Part shown: piece by piece, positions 16,083 to 25,239 of the stretch
Layout: each line of letters opens with the position of its first letter
Numbering within the stretch: position 1 is the stretch's first letter
Assembly (NCBI RefSeq): GCF_003015185.1
Contig: NZ_CP027860.1
Location: 3,524,501-3,588,500 of the forward strand
From: Ahniella affigens
GTDB lineage: Bacteria > Pseudomonadota > Gammaproteobacteria > Xanthomonadales > Ahniellaceae
Length of the DNA stretch: 64,000 nucleotides
Direction of reading: 5' to 3'
Program-made: the position numbers and the translations under genes
Notes under the pieces: generated by a model
The model's database searches: none
What the model saw: the letters and a program-made list of their open reading frames with translations, nothing else
Told to the model about the DNA's origin: nothing

Positions 16083-16885
16083 TACGGTGTACCTGATGCT
16101 GGGTGGCCTTGGGCCTTGATGTCGGACGCTGCGGTGGCCACCCAGTTCCAGAATTGCGGATCGAGCTGCACGTCGTTGTGGCCACGCGACGCTGCAACAT
16201 GGAGCACCGCGTGCCCTTGCGGGAATCGTTGGGCCAAGTCCTCTGCATGGACGACGGGAATCAGCTGATCGATCGCCCCAGCAATCAAAATGACCGGGGC
16301 TTTGACCAACGGGGCGTACTTGGCCGACTCGTAGCGATCGCGAAGAAGCAAACCGACCGGCACCAGCGGATTCATGTCCTGCACGACGCGCTTGAAGTCC
16401 TCATAGGGGGTGATCAGCACCAGCGCCTCAATGGGCCGCGCCGCCGCAACCTGGACCGCAATACCGGTGCCCAGACTTCGACCGATCACTCGAACATTGC
16501 GCGCTTTTGTCGCGACATCATCAAACAGAGCGAACGCATCGCTGACCAACGCCGCTTCCGACGGCTTGCCCGTACTGCCCTGATAGCCACGGTAGTGCAT
16601 CACATAGATGCTTCGTCCTGGAAATGCGGCACGAAGATCGGGCAAAACCCGGCTCGTGTCCTCCGCATTGCCACCGAAATAGACCACCGCATCGGCACCG
16701 TCGTGCGCCTCATATGACACCCGGACACGCGCGCCCGGCCGATCGAACACCAGCGCCGGGGCCGCGACCGCGAGCCCGGGCTGAGCCTGATAGATGCGCT
16801 GCTCCTGCGACACATAAAGCAGCAGCACGTAGCTCAAATAGAAGCCACCAATTGCCAGCACGAACCAGCCAACCGCTCGCTTCAT
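16082..16885 (-). CDS. Membrane-anchored alpha/beta hydrolase
   Basis: The about 267-residue protein starts best at the ATG at 16885 (MKRAVGWFVLAIGG), which gives an N-terminal membrane anchor. The frame extends to 16966 but the added 27 residues look noncoding. The fold is the BEM46/ABHD13-like type: oxyanion region YFGGNAED, nucleophile elbow GRSLGTG, acid in GAIDQLIP and catalytic histidine in SRGHNDV. The substrate is unknown. It is coupled to the kinase gene (TAATG junction), so its activity or localisation may be tied to that signalling protein. Confidence 0.85.
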   Translation of the reverse strand: MKRAVGWFVLAIGGFYLSYVLLLYVSQEQRIYQAQPGLAVAAPALVFDRPGARVRVSYEAHDGADAVVYFGGNAEDTSRVLPDLRAAFPGRSIYVMHYRGYQGSTGKPSEAALVSDAFALFDDVATKARNVRVIGRSLGTGIAVQVAAARPIEALVLITPYEDFKRVVQDMNPLVPVGLLLRDRYESAKYAPLVKAPVILIAGAIDQLIPVVHAEDLAQRFPQGHAVLHVAASRGHNDVQLDPQFWNWVATAASDIKAQGHPASGTP

Positions 16886-17122
16886 GAAGGTAAGACCTGC
16901 CCAGACCACGAATGGCTGTGATGCTATTCGGATTGATTCCCGTACCGCAACGCGCACCCAGTGCACGCCATGCTCAGCATGACATTCATGACAAAACGTG
17001 AGGAAAATCCACCAATTTCTTGCATACCACCTTGCGTCCTACCGTCTGTCCCGATAAGGTGACCGCTCATCCCAACAATCCGGCAGAGATTGTGGGCGTT
17101 TGGCGGTGGTGGGGAGTTTGCA

Positions 17123-17506
17123 ATGCTACAAAAGGTTCGTGCCCTGATCGGGCGCCCTGCGGCGATGTCACCCGCCCGGGCGCGCGAGAAAATTGCCGCA
17201 GGCATGCTCGTCGTCGACGTGCGCGATGCCGACGAGTTTGCGCATGGCCATATTGCCGGCGCCATTCACATCCCGCTGCGGCAGATCGAATCCGATGGCG
17301 CTGAAACCATTGCGCCGCTTGCCTCGGTTAGTGACCGCCGAGAAGTGATTCTGTTCGTGTGCCGGAGCGGTGCGCGCTCTGAAGCCGCGTGCAATGCGTT
17401 GCGCAGCCAGCTGGGCCGCCGGGCGCAATTCCTGGAAGGCGGCTTGATGGCCTGGGTGGGCGCCGGGATCCCGCTGAGCCGAGAACTCACGCACTCCTAT
17501 TCGTAA
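17123..17506 (+). CDS. Single-domain rhodanese
   Basis: The 127-residue protein has one rhodanese domain: the PARAREKIAAGMLVVDVRDADEFAHGHIAGAIHIP entry, split here as DVRDADEF and HIPGAxHIP-like motifs, and the active loop VCRSGARS with the sulfur-carrying cysteine. It would transfer sulfane sulfur in the cytoplasm. GGGGAG at 17111-17116 places the start at the ATG at 17123. The gene ends 22 bp from the convergent hrcA end. Substrate and partners are not indicated. Confidence 0.88.
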   Translation: MLQKVRALIGRPAAMSPARAREKIAAGMLVVDVRDADEFAHGHIAGAIHIPLRQIESDGAETIAPLASVSDRREVILFVCRSGARSEAACNALRSQLGRRAQFLEGGLMAWVGAGIPLSRELTHSYS

Positions 17507-17528
17507 CGCAAGCACCGCAAACTGGTGT

Positions 17529-18578
17529 TCAGCCCGATATTCGCGACAAAGACTGGGACAAGATTTGGGCTGTGGTCTGCACGACGGGAATGACGCGGTC
17601 GTAGGCCATCCGGGTCGGCCCGATCACACCCAGTACCCCGAGCACTTTGCCGGCAGCACCATAAGGTGCCGTGATCACCGAGCATTGCCCCAACGGCGCA
17701 AAACCAGACTCTTCGCCAATAAACAGACGCACGCCGTCCGCGTGGATGCACTGCTCCATCAAGCGCACGAGCTCGCGCTTCTGCTGAAAGGCTTCAAACA
17801 ACTCACGCAGGCGCTCCAGATCGGCGAGCTCTGGTTGCGCCATCAGGTTCGTGGCACCGGCCAGAAGCATTTCTGCCTCGGTGTCGACCCGGAATGACGC
17901 GTCGGCAATTTCGATGGCCGAACGCATCAGCCGGTCGATCGAGTCTTTCGCAGCCTGCAAATCGCCCACCAGCCGCGTCCGGATCTCATCCAACGACCGG
18001 CCGGCGTAATTGGCATTCAGAAAGTTGGCGATCTCTTCCAACTCGCTCGGGGTGTAAGCCCGCGGCAGCTCAATGACGCGGTTCTGCACCTCGTTGTCGG
18101 TAAAGACCAGAATCACCAACAACCGATTGGGTGCCAAGCGCACAAAGTCGATCTGCCGGAACGCAAACTGACTGCGCTTTGGCACGGTCACGACGCCAAC
18201 GAAATGTGTCAGTTGGCTGAGGACCGAAGATGCCTGCTGCAGCACGTCTTGCGTGCTCTGACCACTGTGCAGATTGTGCTGCCAGTGTTCGACCTCATCA
18301 TGACTCGGCGGCTTCAGCTCCAGCAGCGCATCGACAAACAAGCGATAGCCCTGAGCGGTGGGGATTCGGCCCGCCGAGGTATGCGGAGCGCGAATCAGAC
18401 CAAGCTCCTCCAGATCGGACAGCACATTGCGGATCGTTGCCGGACTGAGATCCAGCCCTGACGCACGCGCCAAGGTGCGTGAGCCGACTGGCTCACCATC
18501 TTGAATGTATTGGCCGATCAGCGCCCGCAACAAATGGCGGGCACGATGATCGAGCAAGTCCTGACGGGAACGGCGCAT
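17529..18578 (-). CDS. hrcA: Heat-shock repressor HrcA
   Basis: The 349-residue protein has the HrcA winged helix (LARASGLDLSPATIRNVLSD, about 37-56, then LGLIRAPHTSAGRIPT) followed by the GAF-like dimerisation domain and a C-terminal IGPTRMAYDRVIPVV motif. HrcA represses class I heat-shock genes by binding CIRCE with help of GroEL. In relatives it sits with grpE-dnaK-dnaJ; here it stands alone between a subtilase and a rhodanese. I found no CIRCE-like sequence in its upstream region, so its own control is not visible. Confidence 0.96.
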   Translation of the reverse strand: MRRSRQDLLDHRARHLLRALIGQYIQDGEPVGSRTLARASGLDLSPATIRNVLSDLEELGLIRAPHTSAGRIPTAQGYRLFVDALLELKPPSHDEVEHWQHNLHSGQSTQDVLQQASSVLSQLTHFVGVVTVPKRSQFAFRQIDFVRLAPNRLLVILVFTDNEVQNRVIELPRAYTPSELEEIANFLNANYAGRSLDEIRTRLVGDLQAAKDSIDRLMRSAIEIADASFRVDTEAEMLLAGATNLMAQPELADLERLRELFEAFQQKRELVRLMEQCIHADGVRLFIGEESGFAPLGQCSVITAPYGAAGKVLGVLGVIGPTRMAYDRVIPVVQTTAQILSQSLSRISG

Positions 18579-18755
18579 GTCACAGCATCGGAATCATCTG
18601 CGCATGGTGCCTGGGTTGCGACGTTCCTGCAATCACTGAGCCGGCACAACGTGAAGCCGGATTACCGATCGCACCCTCGCGAAGGTCCAAGCGGCGCACA
18701 AGCCCCGTACCAACAAGGTGAAGCGATCCAATGCGCCTACGCCAAGCGCTCGGCC

Positions 18756-18791
18756 AAAAAAACGGCCGACCACCCTCGCAGGTGGCCGGCC
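18756..18791 (-). terminator. Rho-independent terminator of the subtilase gene
   Basis: Read on the minus strand: an 11-bp stem (GGCCGGCCACC/GGTGGTCGGCC, one G-T pair), 6-nt loop, then G and seven T. It lies 22 bp after the subtilase stop and separates that gene from hrcA. Confidence 0.9.
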
Positions 18792-18812
18792 ATGGATTGC
18801 TGATGGCGTGGA

Positions 18813-21800
18813 TCAGTTTTCGAAACCGTTCGAGAACAGCGGATCAATCAGCACGACCACGACTTCGCTGTCGTTATTGTCCGCCGAATCAGAATCTGCC
18901 GTCGTCGATGTGGCCGTCGCTTGCAGCGTCATCGTCGGCACGTCTGATGGCGCCACAAAGGTCAGCTGCAGAATCGACGCGTCAGCATTCACCGCCCGTT
19001 GCGGCAACGTCCAAAGACCAGTGCTCGGGTTGTACTGGCCGTCGGTCGCCGTAAACGACGCCGGCGCCAGACTTGCGAGGCCCGACTCCGCAAACGTTTC
19101 GGCAACATTGACGGTCAGCGCGTCACTCGGTCCTGTATTGGTGAGCGTCAGCGCAAACACGACGTTGTCACCAGGATTCACTGCCGTCGCACTGGCACTC
19201 AGCTGCACGGCGACATCCGCCACGCGCGTTGCGTTGACGGTGGCCACCGCCCGATTATTCGCGCCGGTATTGTCGATGGGGGTCGCCGCACTGAGCAGAA
19301 TCTTGGCGCTCTGCGCACCCGCGCCGTCCACCCGATAGGTCACGGTCAACGTGGCGTTCGAGTTGCCAGACAAGCTACCCACCGTCCAGACACCGTTTGC
19401 GCTGTTGAACGCGCCAACGCCGTCGTCCGACTGATACACGAGACCGGCATCCGCTTCGACCACGACGCTGACACCAGATGCCGCGGTGCTGCCCTGATTT
19501 TCCACCGTATAGGTGATCGTCAGCACACCGCCCTGCGCGATACTCGGGGCACTGGCCGTTGCGGCGACACTCAATTGCGAACTCGCGGCGGTGTCGAGCA
19601 ACACGACCTGATCGCGCGTGCCATCGACATTGTGATTCAGCAGATACAACGCACCAATCGAATTGTTGGTGTTCAGATTCGTGGTGTTCCAGCCGACTGA
19701 GTAGGTCGCATTATTCAGCGCAAACAGGTTGGACGACGCCCCAGCCAACGTGAAGTCGAAGCCCTTTGCCGCGCCGTTGTAAGTGAACGGGCCTGGCGCT
19801 CGATCAAACGTGAAGGACGCGCCCGGACCGCAAACCGCTAGGTCACGCGCGCACCATGGTAGGAATCCTGGGCACGTGGCGACCGCCCAACGGAACGCCA
19901 AGTCCGGATTGACGAGGCCGAGCTCCGTTGGCGAGGCCGCTGCGTACATGATGTTCGAGTTGTAGATCGCTGTGTCGGCCCCTGCAGCGGAAACCATGTT
20001 CAGGAATGGCGCGGTGCCGCCGACCGAAATCGAGCTCGGCGCCACGATTCGCGAGACGGCAAACACGTCCTGGCCGGTAGCGGTGCTGAGCAGCAAGCGG
20101 TTCTGCTGACCAATGTCGCCGAGCATCAGCACGCGGTCATACGCACCGTTCTCGTCTGTGTCGACGCAGATATTCACGGCTGCGTTGCCCGGCGTCTTCC
20201 ATTCGCCCCAGGTGCTCACGCCAAAAATGAACACGTTGGCCGTCGCGTCGAAATGCACACCGGCGTACTTCAAATCGTTGAAGTCGGGAATCGTCGGGTC
20301 ACGCGGCGACACGACTTGCAGTTCGACGGGCGTCATCAACGACACCTGATCGACCAGGAAGCTGCCGGAACACGTGCCGACACCCGGCGTGCCGGTGCAC
20401 ACATCCTGTCCGGAGAGTGGTAGCGCGCCGTTGCTGTTCGGGTTGCCCGCCGTGAAAATGGAGCTTGGCATACTGAGCGTCGAATGCGGACGAGCGGCCG
20501 AGAGCATCGGCACCCGCGCCACCTCGACCGCGCCCTCCTTGATCACCAGAATGGCCGACTCTTCGCTCAAGAAGTGACGCGATACGTTGACATAGGAAGT
20601 CGAAAATCCGCCGCTCTGGCCCGACTGGGTCCGCGACAGGGTCGGGTCGAACGAACGGTCCATTTGCGTGGCATTGGCGTTCACGATGACATCGACCGTG
20701 GCCGTCGAGCTGCCAGCCAGCGTCAGTGAGCTCTGCGGCAAAGAGAAACTGACGCCCGGGGCGTCGACGACACTCAGCACTTCCAGCGTCAGGTTGCGGT
20801 CGGTCGTGCCGCGGTTGACCAGCCGGACCGACTTGCTGGCGCTGAAGTTGCTCGTCGTCGGTTCGATGTTGAACGCCAGCGACACCACGCCGGGCTCGTC
20901 GGCATTGAACGCTTCAATCGTATTGAGTGACGCGCCATGCACTTCGGTACGACCACTGCCAATACGCGCAGTGGAGAAGGTCTCGCCGGTCAAATCCGCA
21001 CCAATCGTGACCTTGCGGTTCGCAGCATTCATCAACGTCGCTTTGACTTCCTCAACACTTCGTGTCGGGAATTGCTGGCGCACCAGCGCCGCCGCACCGG
21101 CCATATGGGGCGCGGCCATTGAGGTTCCGGACAGGATCAAGGTCTGACCGGCAGCCAGAAAGCCCGACGCATTGGCCACCAGACAACCCGTACTTGGCGC
21201 GGTGCCAGTACACGTGACGCCCGTCTGCATCGATGTGATGGACGTGCCAGGCGCGGCGATGTCCGGCTTCAGGATCTGCGCACCGCCGCCGCCCCGCGGG
21301 CCACGCGATGAACTGACATTCAACGTGTCGCCGGCATTGGCTGCCAGGAGCGTCACGTTGACATTGCCGGAACCAAGTTGCGCCTTGATGGCATTGCCCA
21401 ACGCCAGCGTGATGCGGATGGCCGGAATCGTCAGGTCAATCGTGGCCGCACCACCAAGCGCAGGCGTGGTGGGATCACCGGAGTTGTCGGCAATCAGAAC
21501 CGCCAGGGCGCCCGCATTTTGCGCGGCCTCAATCTTGACGTTGAAATTGCAGGTACCGCGATCGATCAGCGCCACATTGCCCGCCAACGCCGCCGCGTTG
21601 GTCAGCGCTTGGCAGCCATCGTTTACCGGCGCCGTTGCGTCGACAGCCAACACGACATTGCCCGTCTGACCGCCCGCCTGAGGAATCGGGGTCGCACCGT
21701 TGGTGTCGGTCATCGCATTCGCGCCCGCTTGATACGAGCCGGCAATCGGTGCTGGGGCATTCACTTGGATCTTGGCGCCGGCAAACTGACTGTCGACTGA

Positions 21801-22991
21801 GTTCGCTACCGCCAGAGTCCGCTGCGACGCGCCTGGGCTGCCGCTGATGAAATACGTGTCGGCCGCATTGCCGGCCGAAGCCACGACGATGACACCGATT
21901 GCTGCGGCGTTGTCGGAGGCAATCGTGCTGGCATCGAAGGCGCTGCCGTAGTTCGAGCCCAGCGACATGTTGATCACATCCAGGTGATCGCTCAGATCGT
22001 CGTCGTTATTCGGATCGGTCGCCCAGTCGATCGCCTGGGGCGTCAGATTCGTCGAACCGCCGCAACCGAAAACGCGCAAGGCATACAGGTTTGCGCGCGG
22101 CGCCACACCTGGACCAATGCGCAGCGCACCCAGATTGGCCGTGTTGTTGTACGGGCCCGTGTAGGGCGATCCGTCTGCGTTGACACCGCCACCAGCGGAA
22201 CTGCCCGCGACGTGCGAGCCGTGGCCATTGCAGTCCATCGGGTCTGGATCCGGCGACGGCGCGTTGGCGCCCGTGTAGAGATCGCCCGCAAAGTCAGTAC
22301 CGCCGACCACACGAACGGTCGGGAACGCCGCTGCGCCGGTTTCGCTGATCACCGCACGATCATTGGCCTGATAGTCGGCCAGAACGCCCGTGCCACCGAC
22401 ATTCGGATGCTGGTAGTCAATACCGGTATCAATGATGCCGATGCTGATGCCCTCGCCCTTTGCGCCGCTCGCGAACGTCGGGGTCGCAGTCCAGGTATTC
22501 GGCGCGCCGATGAATGGCACACTGGTCTGGTTGTGGAGTTCGTGCGGGACCATCACGTCGACCCGCTTGACGCCGGCCAGTTTGCGAATAGCGTCGACTT
22601 GGTCCGGACGAATGCGGATCGCAAAGCCATTGACCGCGCGGTGTGTACGGAAGATTTCGGTATGCGTCAGATTCAAGGCTTGCAGGCGGGACGCGAACGA
22701 AGCCTGTTCGCTTTTGAGGCGCTGCGCATGGGTTTTTGATGCGGCACCGGCGGCGACAATACGGTTCGGGGTGCTCTCACCGCCCAACGTGGCCGCATAC
22801 ACCACGGCGCTCGGCGGGGAAGCGAGTTCGACGAAGACCGCGACGCGACCGTGTTCGTCGGCCAACGGCAATTCGTCAATCGAGTCCGTTGCGACGGGGG
22901 CGCCCGGCGTGGGCTGAATCGCCGCGGCCGCCGCGGCAAATGGCAGACCCAAGGCGGCAATAGTGCATAACAATCGCACAGCTGTTTTCAC
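18813..22991 (-). CDS. Large secreted subtilisin-like serine protease (S8)
   Basis: The about 1392-residue precursor has a signal peptide (KTAVRLLCTIAALGLPFAAAAAA), an inhibitor-like prodomain (about 50-150) and an S8 domain with Asp in GIIDTGIDY (about 188), His in NGHGSHVAG (about 257) and Ser in GTSMAAPHMAG (about 624). A PA-type insert (about 435-555) precedes the Ser. The C-terminal part holds at least two DUF11-like beta domains and ends LFSNGFEN. GTG at 22991 is preferred because GAGGAG lies 8 bp upstream; a GTG at 23000 in frame touches that site. The tail resembles that of the unrelated protein ending at 42917. Probably an extracellular degradative protease. Confidence 0.93.
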   Translation of the reverse strand: MKTAVRLLCTIAALGLPFAAAAAAIQPTPGAPVATDSIDELPLADEHGRVAVFVELASPPSAVVYAATLGGESTPNRIVAAGAASKTHAQRLKSEQASFASRLQALNLTHTEIFRTHRAVNGFAIRIRPDQVDAIRKLAGVKRVDVMVPHELHNQTSVPFIGAPNTWTATPTFASGAKGEGISIGIIDTGIDYQHPNVGGTGVLADYQANDRAVISETGAAAFPTVRVVGGTDFAGDLYTGANAPSPDPDPMDCNGHGSHVAGSSAGGGVNADGSPYTGPYNNTANLGALRIGPGVAPRANLYALRVFGCGGSTNLTPQAIDWATDPNNDDDLSDHLDVINMSLGSNYGSAFDASTIASDNAAAIGVIVVASAGNAADTYFISGSPGASQRTLAVANSVDSQFAGAKIQVNAPAPIAGSYQAGANAMTDTNGATPIPQAGGQTGNVVLAVDATAPVNDGCQALTNAAALAGNVALIDRGTCNFNVKIEAAQNAGALAVLIADNSGDPTTPALGGAATIDLTIPAIRITLALGNAIKAQLGSGNVNVTLLAANAGDTLNVSSSRGPRGGGGAQILKPDIAAPGTSITSMQTGVTCTGTAPSTGCLVANASGFLAAGQTLILSGTSMAAPHMAGAAALVRQQFPTRSVEEVKATLMNAANRKVTIGADLTGETFSTARIGSGRTEVHGASLNTIEAFNADEPGVVSLAFNIEPTTSNFSASKSVRLVNRGTTDRNLTLEVLSVVDAPGVSFSLPQSSLTLAGSSTATVDVIVNANATQMDRSFDPTLSRTQSGQSGGFSTSYVNVSRHFLSEESAILVIKEGAVEVARVPMLSAARPHSTLSMPSSIFTAGNPNSNGALPLSGQDVCTGTPGVGTCSGSFLVDQVSLMTPVELQVVSPRDPTIPDFNDLKYAGVHFDATANVFIFGVSTWGEWKTPGNAAVNICVDTDENGAYDRVLMLGDIGQQNRLLLSTATGQDVFAVSRIVAPSSISVGGTAPFLNMVSAAGADTAIYNSNIMYAAASPTELGLVNPDLAFRWAVATCPGFLPWCARDLAVCGPGASFTFDRAPGPFTYNGAAKGFDFTLAGASSNLFALNNATYSVGWNTTNLNTNNSIGALYLLNHNVDGTRDQVVLLDTAASSQLSVAATASAPSIAQGGVLTITYTVENQGSTAASGVSVVVEADAGLVYQSDDGVGAFNSANGVWTVGSLSGNSNATLTVTYRVDGAGAQSAKILLSAATPIDNTGANNRAVATVNATRVADVAVQLSASATAVNPGDNVVFALTLTNTGPSDALTVNVAETFAESGLASLAPASFTATDGQYNPSTGLWTLPQRAVNADASILQLTFVAPSDVPTMTLQATATSTTADSDSADNNDSEVVVVLIDPLFSNGFEN

Positions 22992-23614
22992 GAACAACAC
23001 TCCTCAGTTCCCAAATAGAAAATACCGAAGCCGATTGGCATGGTCACCAAACGGCATTGCCCAAACACGCTACAGACCCATGCTCGTCCTGATCATCCAC
23101 ACTCGCGCCAAACAGAAATCATCAAAGACCTTCTGAACACGTTCAGAGGCGATGGGGGCTAAGGATGCCCCGCCCCAGAATCAAGCACGCCAGTGATCGA
23201 TTCTGGAACGCAGCGTCCGAACCCGCGCCGGACTCAGCGTGAGCCTTCAAGTCCTGAGTGGACTGATTCAGTCTCTCGCTACTGAGTGTCTGCACAAACC
23301 CATCCTGGCAGCACGCTTCCGTGCAACGGGACTGCGTCCACGACGCACAGTCGCGACCCACTGAAGCAGGGCGCACGTCGCACGTCGATGATCCCCGATT
23401 TTTCAAATGTATTCGTGCGGTTGTCAAGAACGTGCATACAGAAGACCCATTCAAACATGCGTATCAGTCAGCGCATTGACTTGACCAACAGAAGTCGACG
23501 TCGCAACCCACGCGGCGAGCGATCACGCATCCGACTTTCGTGAAGGATTCGTACTTGACCTGACAGGACATCTCGGTCAAGGTCGCGCGGCTCCCTCACA
23601 CTCAGGATGTCGCC
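22992..23614. other. Intergenic region with a dispersed hairpin repeat
   Basis: Divergent spacer of about 620 bp between the subtilase and M48 genes. It holds the repeat element at 23132-23191 and otherwise no gene I can support. Both leaders lie at its ends. Confidence 0.65.
23132..23191. repeat. Dispersed two-hairpin extragenic element, copy A
   Basis: A first stem TCTGAAC-AC-GTTCAGA is followed by GCGATG, then a second stem GGGGC/GCCCC with a 7-nt loop, then CCAGAATCAA-GCACG. A second copy with the same order lies at 42928-42990. Flanking positions are shared, and the second stem differs by a compensated base pair. Confidence 0.8.
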
Positions 23615-25102
23615 ATGGCCGCTTTGCTTCGACTTCTGCTCTCATTCGTCTTGCTGTTTGTTATGGCGTGGGTGCACGCACAGGATTCGACTGCAGCGGC
23701 AAATCCCGCCAGTGCCGCGGCCGTGAGCCGGGATTTTCCACCCGGCCTGCAGATTCCGGATGCGGCGAAACCGGGGCCAGCGTTTGCTGTGGATCGCGCG
23801 ACGGCTGCGTATTTGGACTTACAGTCTTCCGAACAGAAGGCCAAGTCGGATGCGTACTTCGAAGGCGGCTATTGGGTCGACTTTTTCAGTCTGCTCTGGG
23901 GCCTTGCCGTTGCGGCCTTCCTACTGTTCAGTGGCCTGTCGCGAACCATGCGCGAACTGGCCGCCAAGTGGTTCAAGCGGCCGACACTCGCCGCCATCGC
24001 CTATGCGGTGCTGTGGCTCGTCGTGATGAACCTGATCAACCTGCCTTGGGACAGCTACTTCGGATTCATGCGCGAGCATGCCTATGGTCTGGCGACTCAA
24101 AACTATGGTGATTGGCTGGGCGATCGTCTGAAAGGCCTGTTGATCGGGTTGCTGCTGGGTGCGCCATTAATTGGTGTCTTGTACCTCGGCGTGCGCCGCT
24201 TGGGCGCGAACTGGTGGAAGGCGACCGCCGTGGTCAGTTTCGGGCTCGCTTTGCTGTTGAACATGATTGCGCCGGTCTTCATTTCGCCGCTGTTCAACGA
24301 CTACAAACCATTGCCAGAAGGCGAGATGAAGGAAGCGATCTTTTCCCTCGCCCGGGCAAACCGGATTCCCACCGACAATGTGGTGTGGTTCGACGCCTCA
24401 AAGCAAACGACCCGGATCAGCGCCAACGTTTCCGGCTTTGCCAATACCACTCAGGTCAGCTTGAACGACAACCTGATCAACAAGACGTCTCTGCCCGAGA
24501 TCAAGGCGGTCATGGGGCACGAGATGGGGCATTACGTGTTGAATCACGGCCTGCGTCTGACGGTGTACTTCACGCTTATTCTCGCGATCGGGTTTTACGT
24601 GGTGCATCGCCTGATGGACTGGTCGCTGGCCCGTTTCGGCGCGCGCTTTGGTATCACCGATCGCGCCGATCCGGCCGGGCTACCGCTGGCGCTGGCGATC
24701 CTGTCGCTGTTCATGTACGCGGCGTCGCCGCTGCTGAACTCCGTGGTTCGCCAAGCCGAAGCGGAGGCCGACATGTATGGCTTGAACGCCGCGCGCGAGC
24801 CACATGGTTTTGCGATGGCGGCGATGCGCCTGTCGACGTACCGCAAGATTCATCCAGGTCCCTGGGAAGAGGTCATTTTCTACGACCACCCGAGCGGCTA
24901 CGACCGCGTGCTGCGTTCGATGCAGTGGCTGGCCGAGAATCAAGATTTGGTCGCCAAGGATTTGCGGGATCGCGCCGCAACGCCTTCGACTGCGCCAAGC
25001 GTGGATTCAGAACATGACGACTCTGGTCAGATTGGCGACACCAGCCCCGACGCGGCATCGCCCGACACGATTCCAACCGAGGCGGATGGCGCCGCGAATT
25101 AG
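23615..25102 (+). CDS. M48 family (CAAX/Ste24-like) membrane metalloprotease
   Basis: The 495-residue protein has an N-terminal hydrophobic segment that looks like a cleavable signal, then several membrane helices and the zinc motif HEMGH (about 304-308), with a downstream EAEADMYGL providing the third ligand (E). The N-terminal CAAX-protease-1-type region (YWVDFFSLLWG, LPWDSYFGFMREH) and the VSGFANTTQVSLNDNLI segment fit the Ste24/YhfN type. In bacteria these act in membrane protein quality control or peptide processing; prenyl substrates are not expected. AGGA at 23604-23607 precedes the ATG. Confidence 0.92.
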   Translation: MAALLRLLLSFVLLFVMAWVHAQDSTAAANPASAAAVSRDFPPGLQIPDAAKPGPAFAVDRATAAYLDLQSSEQKAKSDAYFEGGYWVDFFSLLWGLAVAAFLLFSGLSRTMRELAAKWFKRPTLAAIAYAVLWLVVMNLINLPWDSYFGFMREHAYGLATQNYGDWLGDRLKGLLIGLLLGAPLIGVLYLGVRRLGANWWKATAVVSFGLALLLNMIAPVFISPLFNDYKPLPEGEMKEAIFSLARANRIPTDNVVWFDASKQTTRISANVSGFANTTQVSLNDNLINKTSLPEIKAVMGHEMGHYVLNHGLRLTVYFTLILAIGFYVVHRLMDWSLARFGARFGITDRADPAGLPLALAILSLFMYAASPLLNSVVRQAEAEADMYGLNAAREPHGFAMAAMRLSTYRKIHPGPWEEVIFYDHPSGYDRVLRSMQWLAENQDLVAKDLRDRAATPSTAPSVDSEHDDSGQIGDTSPDAASPDTIPTEADGAAN

Positions 25103-25114
25103 GGATCGGCGGTT

Positions 25115-25140
25115 GCTGGCTGTCGGCGGCGGCAGCCAGC
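25115..25140 (+). terminator. Possible stem-loop after the M48 gene
   Basis: GCTGGCTG (25115-25122) pairs with CAGCCAGC (25133-25140) across a 10-nt loop, starting 12 bp past the stop. No T-run follows, so its role as a terminator is uncertain. Confidence 0.35.
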
Positions 25141-25173
25141 CAACAAGGGTTGGCAGGCCGATGCGGACATTTT

Positions 25174-25214
25174 TACCCGGGTACTATTGACGGATATTTT
25201 CACCCGGGTATAAT
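25174..25214 (+). promoter_or_regulatory. Near-consensus promoter with two ACCCGGGT operators
   Basis: TTGACG (25187-25192) and a perfect TATAAT (25209-25214) are 16 bp apart. The palindrome TACCCGGGTA at 25174-25183 lies just upstream of the -35, and a second, CACCCGGGTA at 25201-25210, fills the spacer and enters the -10. Their centres are 27 bp apart and both are preceded by ATTTT. A protein bound to the inner site would block RNA polymerase. The regulated gene is the DUF2239 gene, starting 26 bp after the -10. Confidence 0.75.
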
Positions 25215-25239
25215 TTGGGTTCCTTGTTGCGAGATCCCA

